Assembly (NCBI RefSeq): GCF_009905605.1
Contig: NZ_JAAAKZ010000009.1
Location: 62,001 to 126,000, forward strand
Source of the DNA: Runella sp. CRIBMP
GTDB lineage: Bacteria > Bacteroidota > Bacteroidia > Cytophagales > Spirosomataceae
Length of the DNA: 64,000 bases
Direction of reading: 5' to 3'
Below the pieces are notes generated by a model, which was not told the origin of the DNA, made no database searches, and saw only the letters and a list, made by a program, of their open reading frames with translations. Below are positions 1 through 8,801 of the stretch, piece by piece; position 1 is the stretch's first letter, and every line of letters begins with the position of its first letter. Both the position numbers and the translations under genes were made by a program.

Positions 1-51
1 GCCCGAAGTATTTTGTTTGAAAATCTCCAGCCAGCGCAATAAAATATCCAT
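1..51 (-). CDS. 5' end of an unidentified protein, running off the left edge
   Basis: An ATG on the minus strand at 51-49 opens a frame of 17 codons with no stop that continues past the window edge. The first residues read MDILLRWLEIFKQ. It is divergent from the glycosyltransferase that starts at 96, leaving a 44-bp AT-rich gap. Too little is visible to name a family; the neighbourhood suggests another polysaccharide gene (inference). Confidence 0.4.
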   Translation of the reverse strand, partial: MDILLRWLEIFKQNTSG

Positions 52-95
52 AAAAAGTAATCTAATAAAATATCCCTAACTCTACCGCCAATAAG

Positions 96-1322
96 ATGGG
101 CATATCCTCCAAAAAGTTTAATTTTGTTATTACTTCCCGGCAAATTTGGGAAGAGACGCATTTGGGCAGTAATATTCGGGATATGGCCCGGGTCTTATCT
201 CAATCTCATCAGGTTTTATTTGTAAATGACCCATTGGACTGGTCGACCGTCATTTCACAAAAATCAGGCCGTGCGCAACTACGAAGTGAGTTTTTAGCAA
301 AGCATCAAGGCCAACGCCTGATTCAGGATGGGGCTAATTTGTGGGTGTTAAGCCCTGAATCGGTGATGGCCTCCATCAATTGGATGCCCGACGGTGCGTT
401 TTATGATTGGCTCAATCGTTATAATACTCAAAAAATAGCCCATGAAATCACCGCCGCCGTCAAAAAACTGGGCTGGGATTCATTTATTTTAATCAATGAC
501 AACGATATGTTGCAGGGCTTCTTTATGAAAGAACTCCTGCAACCTAAGGTATCAGTGTACTATTTAAGGGATAATTTTTTGGCCGTTGATTTTTGGCGCA
601 AGCACGGCCTGCGCCTGGAGCCTTTGCTGATGCAAAAAGTAGACATGATAGCCAGCAATTCTATTTATTTGGCCAATCAAGCGGCTCGATACAACCCTCA
701 ATCGGTGTACGTGGGTCAAGGCTGTGATTTAGAACTTTTTGACTCGAACAAAATAGACAAGATTCCCGCTGATTTGGAGGCAATTCCGCACCCTCGGGTA
801 GGCTACGCGGGTGCGCTGACGGGCCTGCGCCTTGATGGCGCACTTATTGAAACCGTTGCGGCCCAACGTCCCGATTGGCAAGTCGTTTTGATTGGCTCAA
901 CCGACGATTCTTTTCCCGTTGAACGTCTAAAAGCACTTCCTAATGTACACTTTCTGGGCTCCAAAACTCCTCAACAAATCCCAGCGTACCTAGAAGGAAT
1001 GGACGTGTTGATTAATCCCCAAAAACTGAACGAGGTAACGATTGGGAATTATCCCCGCAAAATAGACGAGTACCTTGCCATGGGCAAACCCATCGTTGCG
1101 GTCAAAACCGAGACCATGGATTTGTTTAAAGACCACGTAAATTTGGCCGAAAACAGCGACCAATTCATCGCGCAGATTGAGGATGTGCTTCAAGGCAAAC
1201 AACTTTCTACGCCAGAAGCCCGCATTGCCTTTGCACATGAGCACTCATGGGAAAATTCGGTGGGAGATTTAATGAGTGCCATTGAAACACGTTTTTTCGC
1301 GAAAGCATTACCAAAAAAATGA
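96..1322 (+). CDS. Glycosyltransferase, GT4/GT1-like (GT-B fold)
   Basis: A 408-residue protein that probably transfers a sugar from a nucleotide-sugar donor onto a lipid-linked glycan at the cytoplasmic face of the membrane. The C-terminal half (about 235-395) carries the GT-B donor domain: a GYAGAL loop, a VLIGSTDDS strand, the region [17 protein letters not shown], and a [13 protein letters not shown] segment in the place of the donor-binding E-x7-E motif. No signal peptide or membrane segment is evident. Its stop overlaps the acetyltransferase start by four bases (ATGA at 1319-1322), so the two are translationally coupled. Sugar specificity cannot be read from the sequence. Confidence 0.85.
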   Translation: MGISSKKFNFVITSRQIWEETHLGSNIRDMARVLSQSHQVLFVNDPLDWSTVISQKSGRAQLRSEFLAKHQGQRLIQDGANLWVLSPESVMASINWMPDGAFYDWLNRYNTQKIAHEITAAVKKLGWDSFILINDNDMLQGFFMKELLQPKVSVYYLRDNFLAVDFWRKHGLRLEPLLMQKVDMIASNSIYLANQAARYNPQSVYVGQGCDLELFDSNKIDKIPADLEAIPHPRVGYAGALTGLRLDGALIETVAAQRPDWQVVLIGSTDDSFPVERLKALPNVHFLGSKTPQQIPAYLEGMDVLINPQKLNEVTIGNYPRKIDEYLAMGKPIVAVKTETMDLFKDHVNLAENSDQFIAQIEDVLQGKQLSTPEARIAFAHEHSWENSVGDLMSAIETRFFAKALPKK

Positions 1323-1957
1323 GCATAAAAACTTATCTGGACAGCCGTCCATCCTTCAAACGATTGGTCCATTGGATGCTCATTCCTACGGGTCAGGCGC
1401 GGCCACGCCTGTGGGTGAGCTGGTTTGTCAATCCGTTTATTCATAAAAAGCACCGGTCGGCGGCCATTCGTGCCAACGTACGAATGGATGTACTACCTTT
1501 CAATGCTTTCACCCTGGGAGCATACAGTACGATTGAGTCTTTTAGCGTGGTCAACAACGGGGTAGGAGATGTGACCATCGGCGAGCATTGCACGGTCGGA
1601 ATCGGTTCGGTGGTGATTGGCCCCGTCACGATTGGTTCCGACGTCATTATTGCACAGCACGTAGTAATGTCGGGCCTGAATCACGTTTACGAAGATGTCA
1701 CATTACCCATTCACCGTCAACCCGTTACGACCCGTCCGATTGTCATTGAAGAAGAGTGCTGGATTGGCGCCAATGCCGTTATTACGGCGGGAGTGACTAT
1801 CGGCAAACACTCCGTTGTGGCGGGTGGAAGTGTGGTCACGAAGGATGTGCCGCCGTATACAGTGGTGGGAGGAAACCCCGCCCGTGTTCTCAAACAATAT
1901 GATGCTACAAGCGGGCTTTGGCAAAGGCCGAGTATTGCACAGCCGCTCACTCCTTAA
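1319..1957 (+). CDS. Hexapeptide-repeat acyltransferase (WbbJ/LbH type)
   Basis: A 212-residue protein with left-handed beta-helix hexapeptide repeats between about residues 75 and 195 (phases such as [37 protein letters not shown] and [12 protein letters not shown]). It ends in the [10 protein letters not shown] tail typical of sugar O-acetyltransferases. The family uses acetyl-CoA or a similar donor to acylate sugars. It is translationally coupled to the upstream glycosyltransferase, so it probably decorates the same polysaccharide. Its stop codon overlaps that of the convergent GT14 gene in the palindrome TTAA (1954-1957). Confidence 0.85.
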   Translation: MSIKTYLDSRPSFKRLVHWMLIPTGQARPRLWVSWFVNPFIHKKHRSAAIRANVRMDVLPFNAFTLGAYSTIESFSVVNNGVGDVTIGEHCTVGIGSVVIGPVTIGSDVIIAQHVVMSGLNHVYEDVTLPIHRQPVTTRPIVIEEECWIGANAVITAGVTIGKHSVVAGGSVVTKDVPPYTVVGGNPARVLKQYDATSGLWQRPSIAQPLTP

Positions 1958-2790
1958 CGTGAATCGAGGTAATTTAAAATCTCCTTATCTACTTCGACAT
2001 TAAATTTTCGGGCAAAGAATTTACCGCAGTTTCCCAAGGTTTCCTTATCAACCATGGTTAGGGTTTTGGGGCTGCTTTTTCCTTCCGACCAATCAATATA
2101 ACGCAGGTTTTCGTTAACCATCGTAGTTTTTAGATCAGAATTGTATAAAATAGTTTGAAAAATAATTTCATCTACGCCCCACGTAAACTTAAAAAAACGG
2201 ACCAAGCGAGGGTTCTTTTCCAGGTAATCCACGATGTAACGAACGGCATCGAGGGTAATGGTAAACCACTGTGAGCGACCAACGACCACCAATTGTTTGG
2301 GCATTTTTCGATCAGGTAATACCTTGTTTATCCACTCTTCTATTTTAAATTTCCACGGAATATCAAAATTAACCAAATGATAACGACTGATGCGGGGGAT
2401 TGCCTCTTGCCAATCATTTTGGACCGAGACAAACTCCATGTACTGCGTCGGGTAGTTAACCTCAAGAAAGGCATGAATGTCAGCTGTTTTTTTTAGAGGA
2501 TAATCTTGTCCACTCAACAAATTTACGTACTGATACGCCACGCCCGATGCCAAAATGTCCTCAAATCCGTTCAAAGTAGCCTGAACTATACTATAAGCGC
2601 CCCATCTTACTTTTACTCTTTGCTTTACAAAAAAGACGTTTTTGCCATGAATAAGGGCTTGAAAAGGTCTAATATCTGTTTTCTTGTCAAGGTGTATATA
2701 AAAATCGGCATCAGGATGCTGCAAAGAATTAATAAGCCTTGCAAGTTGCTGAGGCTGAGCATGTGCCAAAATCAAGTGCGCAACTTTCAT
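1954..2790 (-). CDS. GT14-like glycosyltransferase (core-2/I-branching family)
   Basis: A 278-residue protein matching the Branch family (PF02485): N-terminal [13 protein letters not shown], a [10 protein letters not shown] segment, the [10 protein letters not shown] signature, and a late [12 protein letters not shown] helix. Members transfer N-acetylglucosamine or xylose to make branches. It is the last gene of the minus-strand exopolysaccharide run, 11 bp after the GMC oxidoreductase, and is likely to add a branch to the repeat unit (inference). No transmembrane anchor is visible, so it is predicted to be cytoplasmic. Confidence 0.85.
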   Translation of the reverse strand: MKVAHLILAHAQPQQLARLINSLQHPDADFYIHLDKKTDIRPFQALIHGKNVFFVKQRVKVRWGAYSIVQATLNGFEDILASGVAYQYVNLLSGQDYPLKKTADIHAFLEVNYPTQYMEFVSVQNDWQEAIPRISRYHLVNFDIPWKFKIEEWINKVLPDRKMPKQLVVVGRSQWFTITLDAVRYIVDYLEKNPRLVRFFKFTWGVDEIIFQTILYNSDLKTTMVNENLRYIDWSEGKSSPKTLTMVDKETLGNCGKFFARKFNVEVDKEILNYLDSR

Positions 2791-2801
2791 TTTTCCTTTT
2801 G

Positions 2802-4511
2802 CTATAAATTCAATTTTTTGAGTTCCGAAACTGCATAATCACATGCCCGAGCTGTAAGCGCCATATAAGTCAACGACGGATTTTGGCAGGCCGACGATGT
2901 CATACAACTGCCATCCGTGATAAACACATTTTTGACGTCATGCATCTGATTATAGCCATTTAACACAGAAGTTTTGGGGTCATGGCCCATCCGAGCCGTG
3001 CCCATTTCGTGTACTGCCGAGCCTGGAGGTAGGTCATAATAAAATTGTTGTACTTTCTGAAAACCTGATTTTTGGAGCATTTCTTCGGCGCTTTCCTTGA
3101 TGTCTTTGCGCATATTAATTTCATTTTCATGGTATTCAAAAAATATCCGAACCAATGGTAGCCCCCATGAGTCTTTTTGCTCTTTGTCCAACCAAATACG
3201 GTTATCAGCGTAGGGCAGCGTCTCGCCCCACGCCCCGATAAACATCGTCCAAGGCCCTGGTTGGGTCAGTGCCTTTTTAAAATCTTTTCCAAAACCTTCT
3301 ACCCGTTTATACTGATCGCTCCATTCGGCACGCTCACCATCTCCCTGGTAGCCAAACCCCCGCAGATAATCTTTCTGTTTGGTTTGGGCGTTTAGGTTTC
3401 GAAAACGAGGTACATAAATTCCGATAGGGCGCCTACCTTCGTAGTATTTATCTTTGAAACCTTCGTACTCTCCCATAGCGCCGCCCATCATGAAATGGTC
3501 CATGAGATTGCGGCCCACCTGTCCACTCGAATTTCCTAATCCATCAGGAAAACGATGCGAGACCGAATTTAATAAAAGCGCACTGGTAGCAATGGTGGAA
3601 GCATTCAAAAAAATGATTTTGGCGTAGTAGTCCTTCACCTCTTTGGTGTGAGCGTCCATGACACGCACACCCGTTGCCCGATTTTTTTGTTCGTCAAACA
3701 ACACCTCAATAACGATGGAATCGGGTTGCAATGTTAGATTACCTGTGGCCATCGCCACGGGTAGGGTGGCGGAATTGCTGCTAAAATACCCGCTAAAGGG
3801 GCAGCCTCGGTCGCAAAGATTGCGGTACTGGCAAGGTCCACGCCCGTTCCATCCTTTGGTGAGATTGGCCGTTCGGGCAATGGTGACCAGGCGGTCTTTG
3901 TAATTTTTCTTTACTTGACTGGCAAAGTGCGTTTCAATGCAGTTGAATTCCATCGGGGGCAGAAATTGTCCGTCGGGCAAATGTGATAGCCCTTCGGCCC
4001 GGCCACTGATACCCACAAACCGCTCCACGTAGTCGTACCAAGGTGCCAAATCTTTATAACGAATAGGCCAATCGACGGCTATTCCCTCTTTGGCATTGGC
4101 CTCAAAATCTAAGTCACTGAGTCGGTAGCACTGCCGCCCCCAAGTCAGTGAGCGACCTCCTACCTGATACCCTCGAATCCAAGAAAAAGGTTTTTCTTGG
4201 ATGTAAGGATGCTCTTTATCACTGACAAAAAAGTGTTTGTTCCCTTCGTTATACGACAAACTCTGCACAGGGTTATCGACCTGATCTTGGATGACGTTGT
4301 TCAATCGATTCGGAAACTCCCACGGGCTTTTAAGCGCGGTTGGATAGTCGGTTACGTGCTCTACATTCCGACCTCGCTCAAGCACCAATGTTTTTAAACC
4401 TTTTTCACATAACTCTTTAGCGGCCCATCCTCCACTTATACCCGACCCTACCACGATAGCGTCAAAGGTGAATGACTGTTTGTTTTTAAGGGTAGGATTG
4501 ACGGGGTACAT
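2802..4511 (-). CDS. GMC-family FAD-dependent dehydrogenase, large subunit
   Basis: A 569-residue flavoprotein. An FAD-binding GSGISGG loop lies near residue 22 with ERGR after the second strand. The C-terminal catalytic region has HEMGTARMG (about 505) and the NPSLTYMAL segment. A cysteine cluster (GPCQYRNLCDRGC, about 225-240) matches the position used for an Fe-S cluster or cysteine motif in fructose, gluconate and glucoside dehydrogenase complexes. No signal peptide of its own is seen; in this family the large subunit is usually exported with the Tat-carrying small subunit, here encoded 32 bp upstream. Plausible substrates are free sugars or glycosides (3-keto-glycoside formation is known for relatives), but the true substrate is unknown. 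It lies within the exopolysaccharide run. Confidence 0.85.
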   Translation of the reverse strand: MYPVNPTLKNKQSFTFDAIVVGSGISGGWAAKELCEKGLKTLVLERGRNVEHVTDYPTALKSPWEFPNRLNNVIQDQVDNPVQSLSYNEGNKHFFVSDKEHPYIQEKPFSWIRGYQVGGRSLTWGRQCYRLSDLDFEANAKEGIAVDWPIRYKDLAPWYDYVERFVGISGRAEGLSHLPDGQFLPPMEFNCIETHFASQVKKNYKDRLVTIARTANLTKGWNGRGPCQYRNLCDRGCPFSGYFSSNSATLPVAMATGNLTLQPDSIVIEVLFDEQKNRATGVRVMDAHTKEVKDYYAKIIFLNASTIATSALLLNSVSHRFPDGLGNSSGQVGRNLMDHFMMGGAMGEYEGFKDKYYEGRRPIGIYVPRFRNLNAQTKQKDYLRGFGYQGDGERAEWSDQYKRVEGFGKDFKKALTQPGPWTMFIGAWGETLPYADNRIWLDKEQKDSWGLPLVRIFFEYHENEINMRKDIKESAEEMLQKSGFQKVQQFYYDLPPGSAVHEMGTARMGHDPKTSVLNGYNQMHDVKNVFITDGSCMTSSACQNPSLTYMALTARACDYAVSELKKLNL

Positions 4512-4543
4512 GCGTTGAGTTGGTGTTAGAAATCAGAAGTAAT

Positions 4544-5116
4544 TTATTTTGTGGCCCACGATTTTTGATTTTCAGTCATCGGAACACATCCCGCAAAGCG
4601 GCCCGGAACGAGCGTATACGCAAGGCCTTGGGTGACACCCAGCATTGAGGTGCAATAACCAATACAGGTATATTCTTTCAAAATCGGAAAGAAAGGGTTT
4701 CCGAATAGTTTGCGCTGTACCTTCCCCGCGATGCCTTCGAGCGGCTTACTTTCTTCGTCAAAATGCCGCATGACCGCATTTTTTTGGTCTTTGTTGCATT
4801 CAATGTACGATTTTGCAAAGGTATCTTTGGAAAACGACTCTACTGATTTAAGGCCGTCGATGAACCGATTCTGGGCAACGGTATCCATATTTTCTGCGAC
4901 CATTTTAAGGATAAAATCAGCCACTCCCGCTTCAATTGCCCCGGGGGTATCGGTGGCAGGAATAATGGTTTCGCTCAGCGCGGCCAGCAATTGTTTTTGA
5001 CTCAAAAGAAACGCCAAATCGGGGGTTTTATGCCAGCTTATCCACTTGAAGATTCCAAAGGAACCCAAACTTCCTCCCAGCAAAGCAATTCCCCAAAGCG
5101 CGCGACGACGTTTCAT
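4544..5116 (-). CDS. Gluconate 2-dehydrogenase subunit 3-like small subunit
   Basis: A 190-residue protein that starts MKRRRALWG followed by a hydrophobic stretch, a Tat-like export signal. The body fits the Gluconate_2-dh3 family (PF13618): LLAALSETIIPATDTPGA near the mature N-terminus, then helices containing GVADFILKMVAENMD. In characterised complexes this subunit is needed for export and maturation of the GMC large subunit and for electron transfer, often to a cytochrome c. The large subunit follows directly; no cytochrome gene is present, so the electron acceptor must be encoded elsewhere. Confidence 0.85.
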   Translation of the reverse strand: MKRRRALWGIALLGGSLGSFGIFKWISWHKTPDLAFLLSQKQLLAALSETIIPATDTPGAIEAGVADFILKMVAENMDTVAQNRFIDGLKSVESFSKDTFAKSYIECNKDQKNAVMRHFDEESKPLEGIAGKVQRKLFGNPFFPILKEYTCIGYCTSMLGVTQGLAYTLVPGRFAGCVPMTENQKSWATK

Positions 5117-5151
5117 AAGTCAAAAAAAGGTATCAACAAATCAATTGATTA

Positions 5152-6612
5152 TTAAGTAATTACCAATTCCTTTTTGGGTGCAGCCACCTCAGCAGGCGTA
5201 TCCCACCGATTACAGGTCGCGAGCATAGCCATAGAGATAAAAATAACCCCGTTTGTCGGGAACTGCCCCATAACGGGATTTGAATAAGCCATTACGGCAA
5301 TGCCCCCAAACTCCGCCAGCATAGTGACCATAATTTTGAACAACCAAGGGTCTTTAATTTGCCAAACCTTCCAGGTGGCAAAGGCGATGATGCTTACCAA
5401 GATAATGACATAAAGCGTCATTCCCACCCTTCCTGTTTCAATCCAAAGAATCACATACCAACTATCGGGCGCCACCTGAGCGGCCCAGTGATTGGGCGAA
5501 AAACGTTGCCCTACGGCTTCAGAAGTTCCTAACCCTGCCCCAAAAGGGTAATTTTCCATCAGGCGGGCCAGTTTCTCTTTGTTTTGAAGTCGTAATAGGA
5601 AAGAAGGATCTTCCATAGGGCGTAACGCAGTACGCATCCGTTGCACCTGATAGTTGCCACTACCGATGTTGGTATACATGAGGATGATAAAAACTGGCAA
5701 CGCTACGGAAGCTCCAATCATCATCTTTTGAATGTCTTTTCGTAAAAGTAGGTAAAACGCGTAGCCCCCCACAAGCACAAACAACGCACTACGGGTGCCA
5801 GAAAGGGCATATCCCCAAAAATACACCAGCGCCAACGCAAGATAGCCTATCTTGTACATCCACTTTTTCTCTTCAAAAAACCAAATGACACAGACCAAGG
5901 TGGTAGCGGCCATTTCGGCCCCAAACTGTGAGGCATCGGTGTAGAAAGAAAAAATCCGTAAAACCCCAAACAACACGTGGGTTTTATCAGCCCCCATATT
6001 GAGCCAATTTTGTTCATTGGCCGTAAGCCCAATGTATTGTTGTTTAAACCCCCAAAGTGCGCCCAAAAAAGACCAAATTAGCCACGTACGAATCAGGATT
6101 TTTATATCAGATTTTTTAAACGGAACCACCAAGACAATGCAGGTGGCCAAAATCCAATAGAGCGAAAATTTCCGAAAATTATACAGCCAGGCGGGTTTGT
6201 ATGGGGCCTCTGGATTGAAGAATTCAAGTATCGTAAAGAAAACCCACAGCGCCACGAGGTAAAAAACGGGATGGTGCAACCGCCCCCAATCATAGCGTTT
6301 AGCATTGACCAGCAAACTCAACATCGTCAGAATCAGCGAAGCGTCAATAAATGTTCCGAAGGGAAGATCTACCGTCAGAAACCGCGCCGCGACGCCAATC
6401 AAAAAATTGAGTTGAAGGTATAACAACAGGCCTATACGCGGCTCAGCAAAAACTCCAATCAATACAAAACAGGCAATGGGCAGCACAACCGCCACGCCAG
6501 CCCCCGCAATACCCAACGCCGCAATCAAATAGCCGCACATAAGCGTACATACCACGCCTACCATGCCGTAGAGCCAAAATTTTGACTGTTCGTTGTTGAG
6601 TAAAGATATCAT
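5152..6612 (-). CDS. O-antigen ligase/Wzy-like polysaccharide polymerase
   Basis: A 486-residue, highly hydrophobic protein with roughly 12 membrane segments and one large periplasmic loop (about 315-385). The ALSGTRSALFVL segment before that loop is the recognisable Wzy_C/O-antigen ligase signature. Such proteins polymerise or ligate undecaprenyl-linked oligosaccharides on the periplasmic side. It lies 19 bp after the GT2 gene in the same direction, consistent with one exopolysaccharide transcript. Ligase and polymerase activity cannot be told apart from sequence alone. Confidence 0.8.
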   Translation of the reverse strand: MISLLNNEQSKFWLYGMVGVVCTLMCGYLIAALGIAGAGVAVVLPIACFVLIGVFAEPRIGLLLYLQLNFLIGVAARFLTVDLPFGTFIDASLILTMLSLLVNAKRYDWGRLHHPVFYLVALWVFFTILEFFNPEAPYKPAWLYNFRKFSLYWILATCIVLVVPFKKSDIKILIRTWLIWSFLGALWGFKQQYIGLTANEQNWLNMGADKTHVLFGVLRIFSFYTDASQFGAEMAATTLVCVIWFFEEKKWMYKIGYLALALVYFWGYALSGTRSALFVLVGGYAFYLLLRKDIQKMMIGASVALPVFIILMYTNIGSGNYQVQRMRTALRPMEDPSFLLRLQNKEKLARLMENYPFGAGLGTSEAVGQRFSPNHWAAQVAPDSWYVILWIETGRVGMTLYVIILVSIIAFATWKVWQIKDPWLFKIMVTMLAEFGGIAVMAYSNPVMGQFPTNGVIFISMAMLATCNRWDTPAEVAAPKKELVIT

Positions 6613-6631
6613 TCAATACGCACTTTTTTAC

Positions 6632-7843
6632 CTATTCCACTTTCAGCAACACACCATCGGCCCGGCGAACTTTTTCCCACGTGCCTGATTGTTTACCACG
6701 CAAGTATCGTACCAATCCCGCCAAAGCGCACACGTTCATAAACGTAAAATAAAAGGGGACAAAGAGTAATTTCCAGCGCAAACGGCGTTGTTCCAATTGA
6801 TACCCTACCCACGCCGCCCCGTAGAAAAGACATTGCAGCACAAATAGCGTAATCCAAGCAGTGCCTATCGGCGACGGCGCTTGAAAAGCCGAGTAAGCCA
6901 ACCACGCGTTGAGCAGAAATATCAGGGGCAGACAAATTGGAGCCACGGCCCATCTAAACACGCGGTGAGAAACGTATTCAAAGCACAAAATGCCGTATTT
7001 GAAAGGGTTGAGTAAATAACTCAGGCGTACAATGGATTGAAAACCGCCTGCCGCAATACGGATTTTGCGTTTTTGTTCATCCAAAATCGAAAACGAGGGG
7101 TGCTCCAACGCATAGGCCTCAGGTTCGTAGGCTACTTTGTAACCTTTGCCAGCAATGCGGAGCGAAATAATAAAATCATCCAAAATGGTATCGGGTTCAA
7201 CGTGCTCATACAGCTCCGTTCGTACTGCAAATAACTCCCCTGCTGCCCCCACAATGGTATGTAATTCCGAATCCCAGCGTTTGAGTTGTGATTCATATTT
7301 CCAATACAAGCCTTCTCCGGACCCCGCCGCCGACTCATCATCGTTGGTCAGAATTCGTTTTTCTCCCGCTACCGCGCCCACAATCGGGTCCTGAAAATGC
7401 CGAACAATGTTTTTGATGGCTTCTTTGTTCAGTTGTGTGTTGGCATCCGTAAAAATCACAATCGGGGTTTTTACGTATTTCAGGGCTTCATTCATGGCTG
7501 CCACTTTACCCCGGCGCTCGGTGCCGCCCAGTACCTCTACTTCTTGTCCGTGATGCGCTTTAATCCACTCCGTGGAGCCATCCGTGGAGCCTTCGGTGAC
7601 AAATAAAAATCGGATTTTAGAACGCGGATAATCTTGTCCCAACGAGTTGGTGATTTTGGCTGGCAAACACGAAAGCTCGTTGTAAGCAGGAACCACCAAG
7701 GTTACCTCAGGAGAATAGGATTCATCAGTTTTGGCCGAAGGGCGTTTTCCTCGGATACGAATGAGCAACCACACCACCAATCCGTATCCGAGATAGGTGT
7801 ATACCACAAGACCGATACAAACGAGGAGTAAAATTTCTGCCAT
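6632..7843 (-). CDS. Membrane glycosyltransferase family 2 (processive-type)
   Basis: A 403-residue protein with one N-terminal membrane helix (about 5-28), a cytosolic GT2 domain (about 45-270) and three to four C-terminal helices. Motifs include VTLVVPAYNE at the start of the domain, a FTDANTQL acid motif, DTILDDFIISLRIA, and RKIRIAAGGFQS in place of the Q-x-x-R-W motif. The topology resembles cellulose- or hyaluronan-synthase-like enzymes, so it may build a backbone. It sits 13 bp after the next GT2 in the operon. Confidence 0.85.
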   Translation of the reverse strand: MAEILLLVCIGLVVYTYLGYGLVVWLLIRIRGKRPSAKTDESYSPEVTLVVPAYNELSCLPAKITNSLGQDYPRSKIRFLFVTEGSTDGSTEWIKAHHGQEVEVLGGTERRGKVAAMNEALKYVKTPIVIFTDANTQLNKEAIKNIVRHFQDPIVGAVAGEKRILTNDDESAAGSGEGLYWKYESQLKRWDSELHTIVGAAGELFAVRTELYEHVEPDTILDDFIISLRIAGKGYKVAYEPEAYALEHPSFSILDEQKRKIRIAAGGFQSIVRLSYLLNPFKYGILCFEYVSHRVFRWAVAPICLPLIFLLNAWLAYSAFQAPSPIGTAWITLFVLQCLFYGAAWVGYQLEQRRLRWKLLFVPFYFTFMNVCALAGLVRYLRGKQSGTWEKVRRADGVLLKVE

Positions 7844-7856
7844 TTTTCCGAAGGAG

Positions 7857-8801
7857 TTATATTTTGTAAGGTTTATCCAACGCCACTGACGGAATAATGT
7901 CGCCGTTTTGGTTGACCTTATGGGTCAGGTTCCATACGATGGCATCCTTGATGGCTTTCAGATACTTTGTTTGTCCGCGCATCAAATGAACTAGCGCGGC
8001 TTTGGGCAGGGCCAATATAAAGTAGTACAAACAGAAAGTAACCAAGGTCATGCCCGTCACGTTTCGGCGCATAAAAAGCAGGCGGTTACGGGTATGATAA
8101 TACTCTTTGAGCGGATTGGCTTTGCCCACGCTCATGGATTCGCGGTGGTAAATGAGGGCCTTGGCCTCGTAATAAATCTTAAAACCAGCCCGCCGAATTC
8201 GCGCCGACCAGTCGAGTTCTTCGTAGTATAAAAAATAACTATCTTCCAACGAGCCCGCCTTCTCAATGACCTCCCGCCGTACCATCATCGCGGCACCGTG
8301 CGCAAAATACGTAGCACCCGACACATCGTGTTGTCCTTTGTCTTCTTCCTGCAACCCAATAGCCCATGTGCGGCCCGTAAGGCGGTCTAGCGGACGATAA
8401 CCCGCGTATTGAAGAATGGTGGGGTGGTCGTGATAACGAATTTTTGGGCAAACCATCCCGATGGATGCATCCGTGGCAAAAGGGGCCAACAGGTCTTCTA
8501 CCAGCGTGGGGGTGACAATGGTATCGTTGTTCAATAAAAAAAAGTAATCTCCTTTGGCCTGTTGGATTCCAGCGTTGTTGCCACCCGAAAAACCCAAATT
8601 GGCATGGGTCAGGATTACTTTGACGTTGGGATAGTTGCCTTTCTCAATCAGTGGCGTGGGGTCTTCGGCGGAGCCGTTGTCAACCACAATTATTTCGACA
8701 TTGGGGTACGTCAGGGTACGCGTCGACTCCAGCATGTCGCAGGTGACTTGCGCCTGATTGTAGTTGATGGTAATAAACGATACAAGTGGCTGCGTACTCA
8801 T
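7857..8801 (-). CDS. Glycosyltransferase family 2 (rhamnosyltransferase-like)
   Basis: A 314-residue GT2 enzyme. It opens with VSFITINYNQAQVT, then VDNGSAEDP, ANLGFSGGNNAGI, and the metal-binding region FLLNNDTIV. An EELDWSARIRRAGFK segment marks the acceptor side. This subgroup includes many rhamnosyl- and other deoxyhexosyltransferases of surface polysaccharides, but the donor cannot be assigned. Its start overlaps the stop of the phosphoglycosyl transferase by four bases (8798-8801), so it is probably translated right after it and adds an early sugar of the repeat unit (inference). Confidence 0.85.
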   Translation of the reverse strand: MSTQPLVSFITINYNQAQVTCDMLESTRTLTYPNVEIIVVDNGSAEDPTPLIEKGNYPNVKVILTHANLGFSGGNNAGIQQAKGDYFFLLNNDTIVTPTLVEDLLAPFATDASIGMVCPKIRYHDHPTILQYAGYRPLDRLTGRTWAIGLQEEDKGQHDVSGATYFAHGAAMMVRREVIEKAGSLEDSYFLYYEELDWSARIRRAGFKIYYEAKALIYHRESMSVGKANPLKEYYHTRNRLLFMRRNVTGMTLVTFCLYYFILALPKAALVHLMRGQTKYLKAIKDAIVWNLTHKVNQNGDIIPSVALDKPYKI

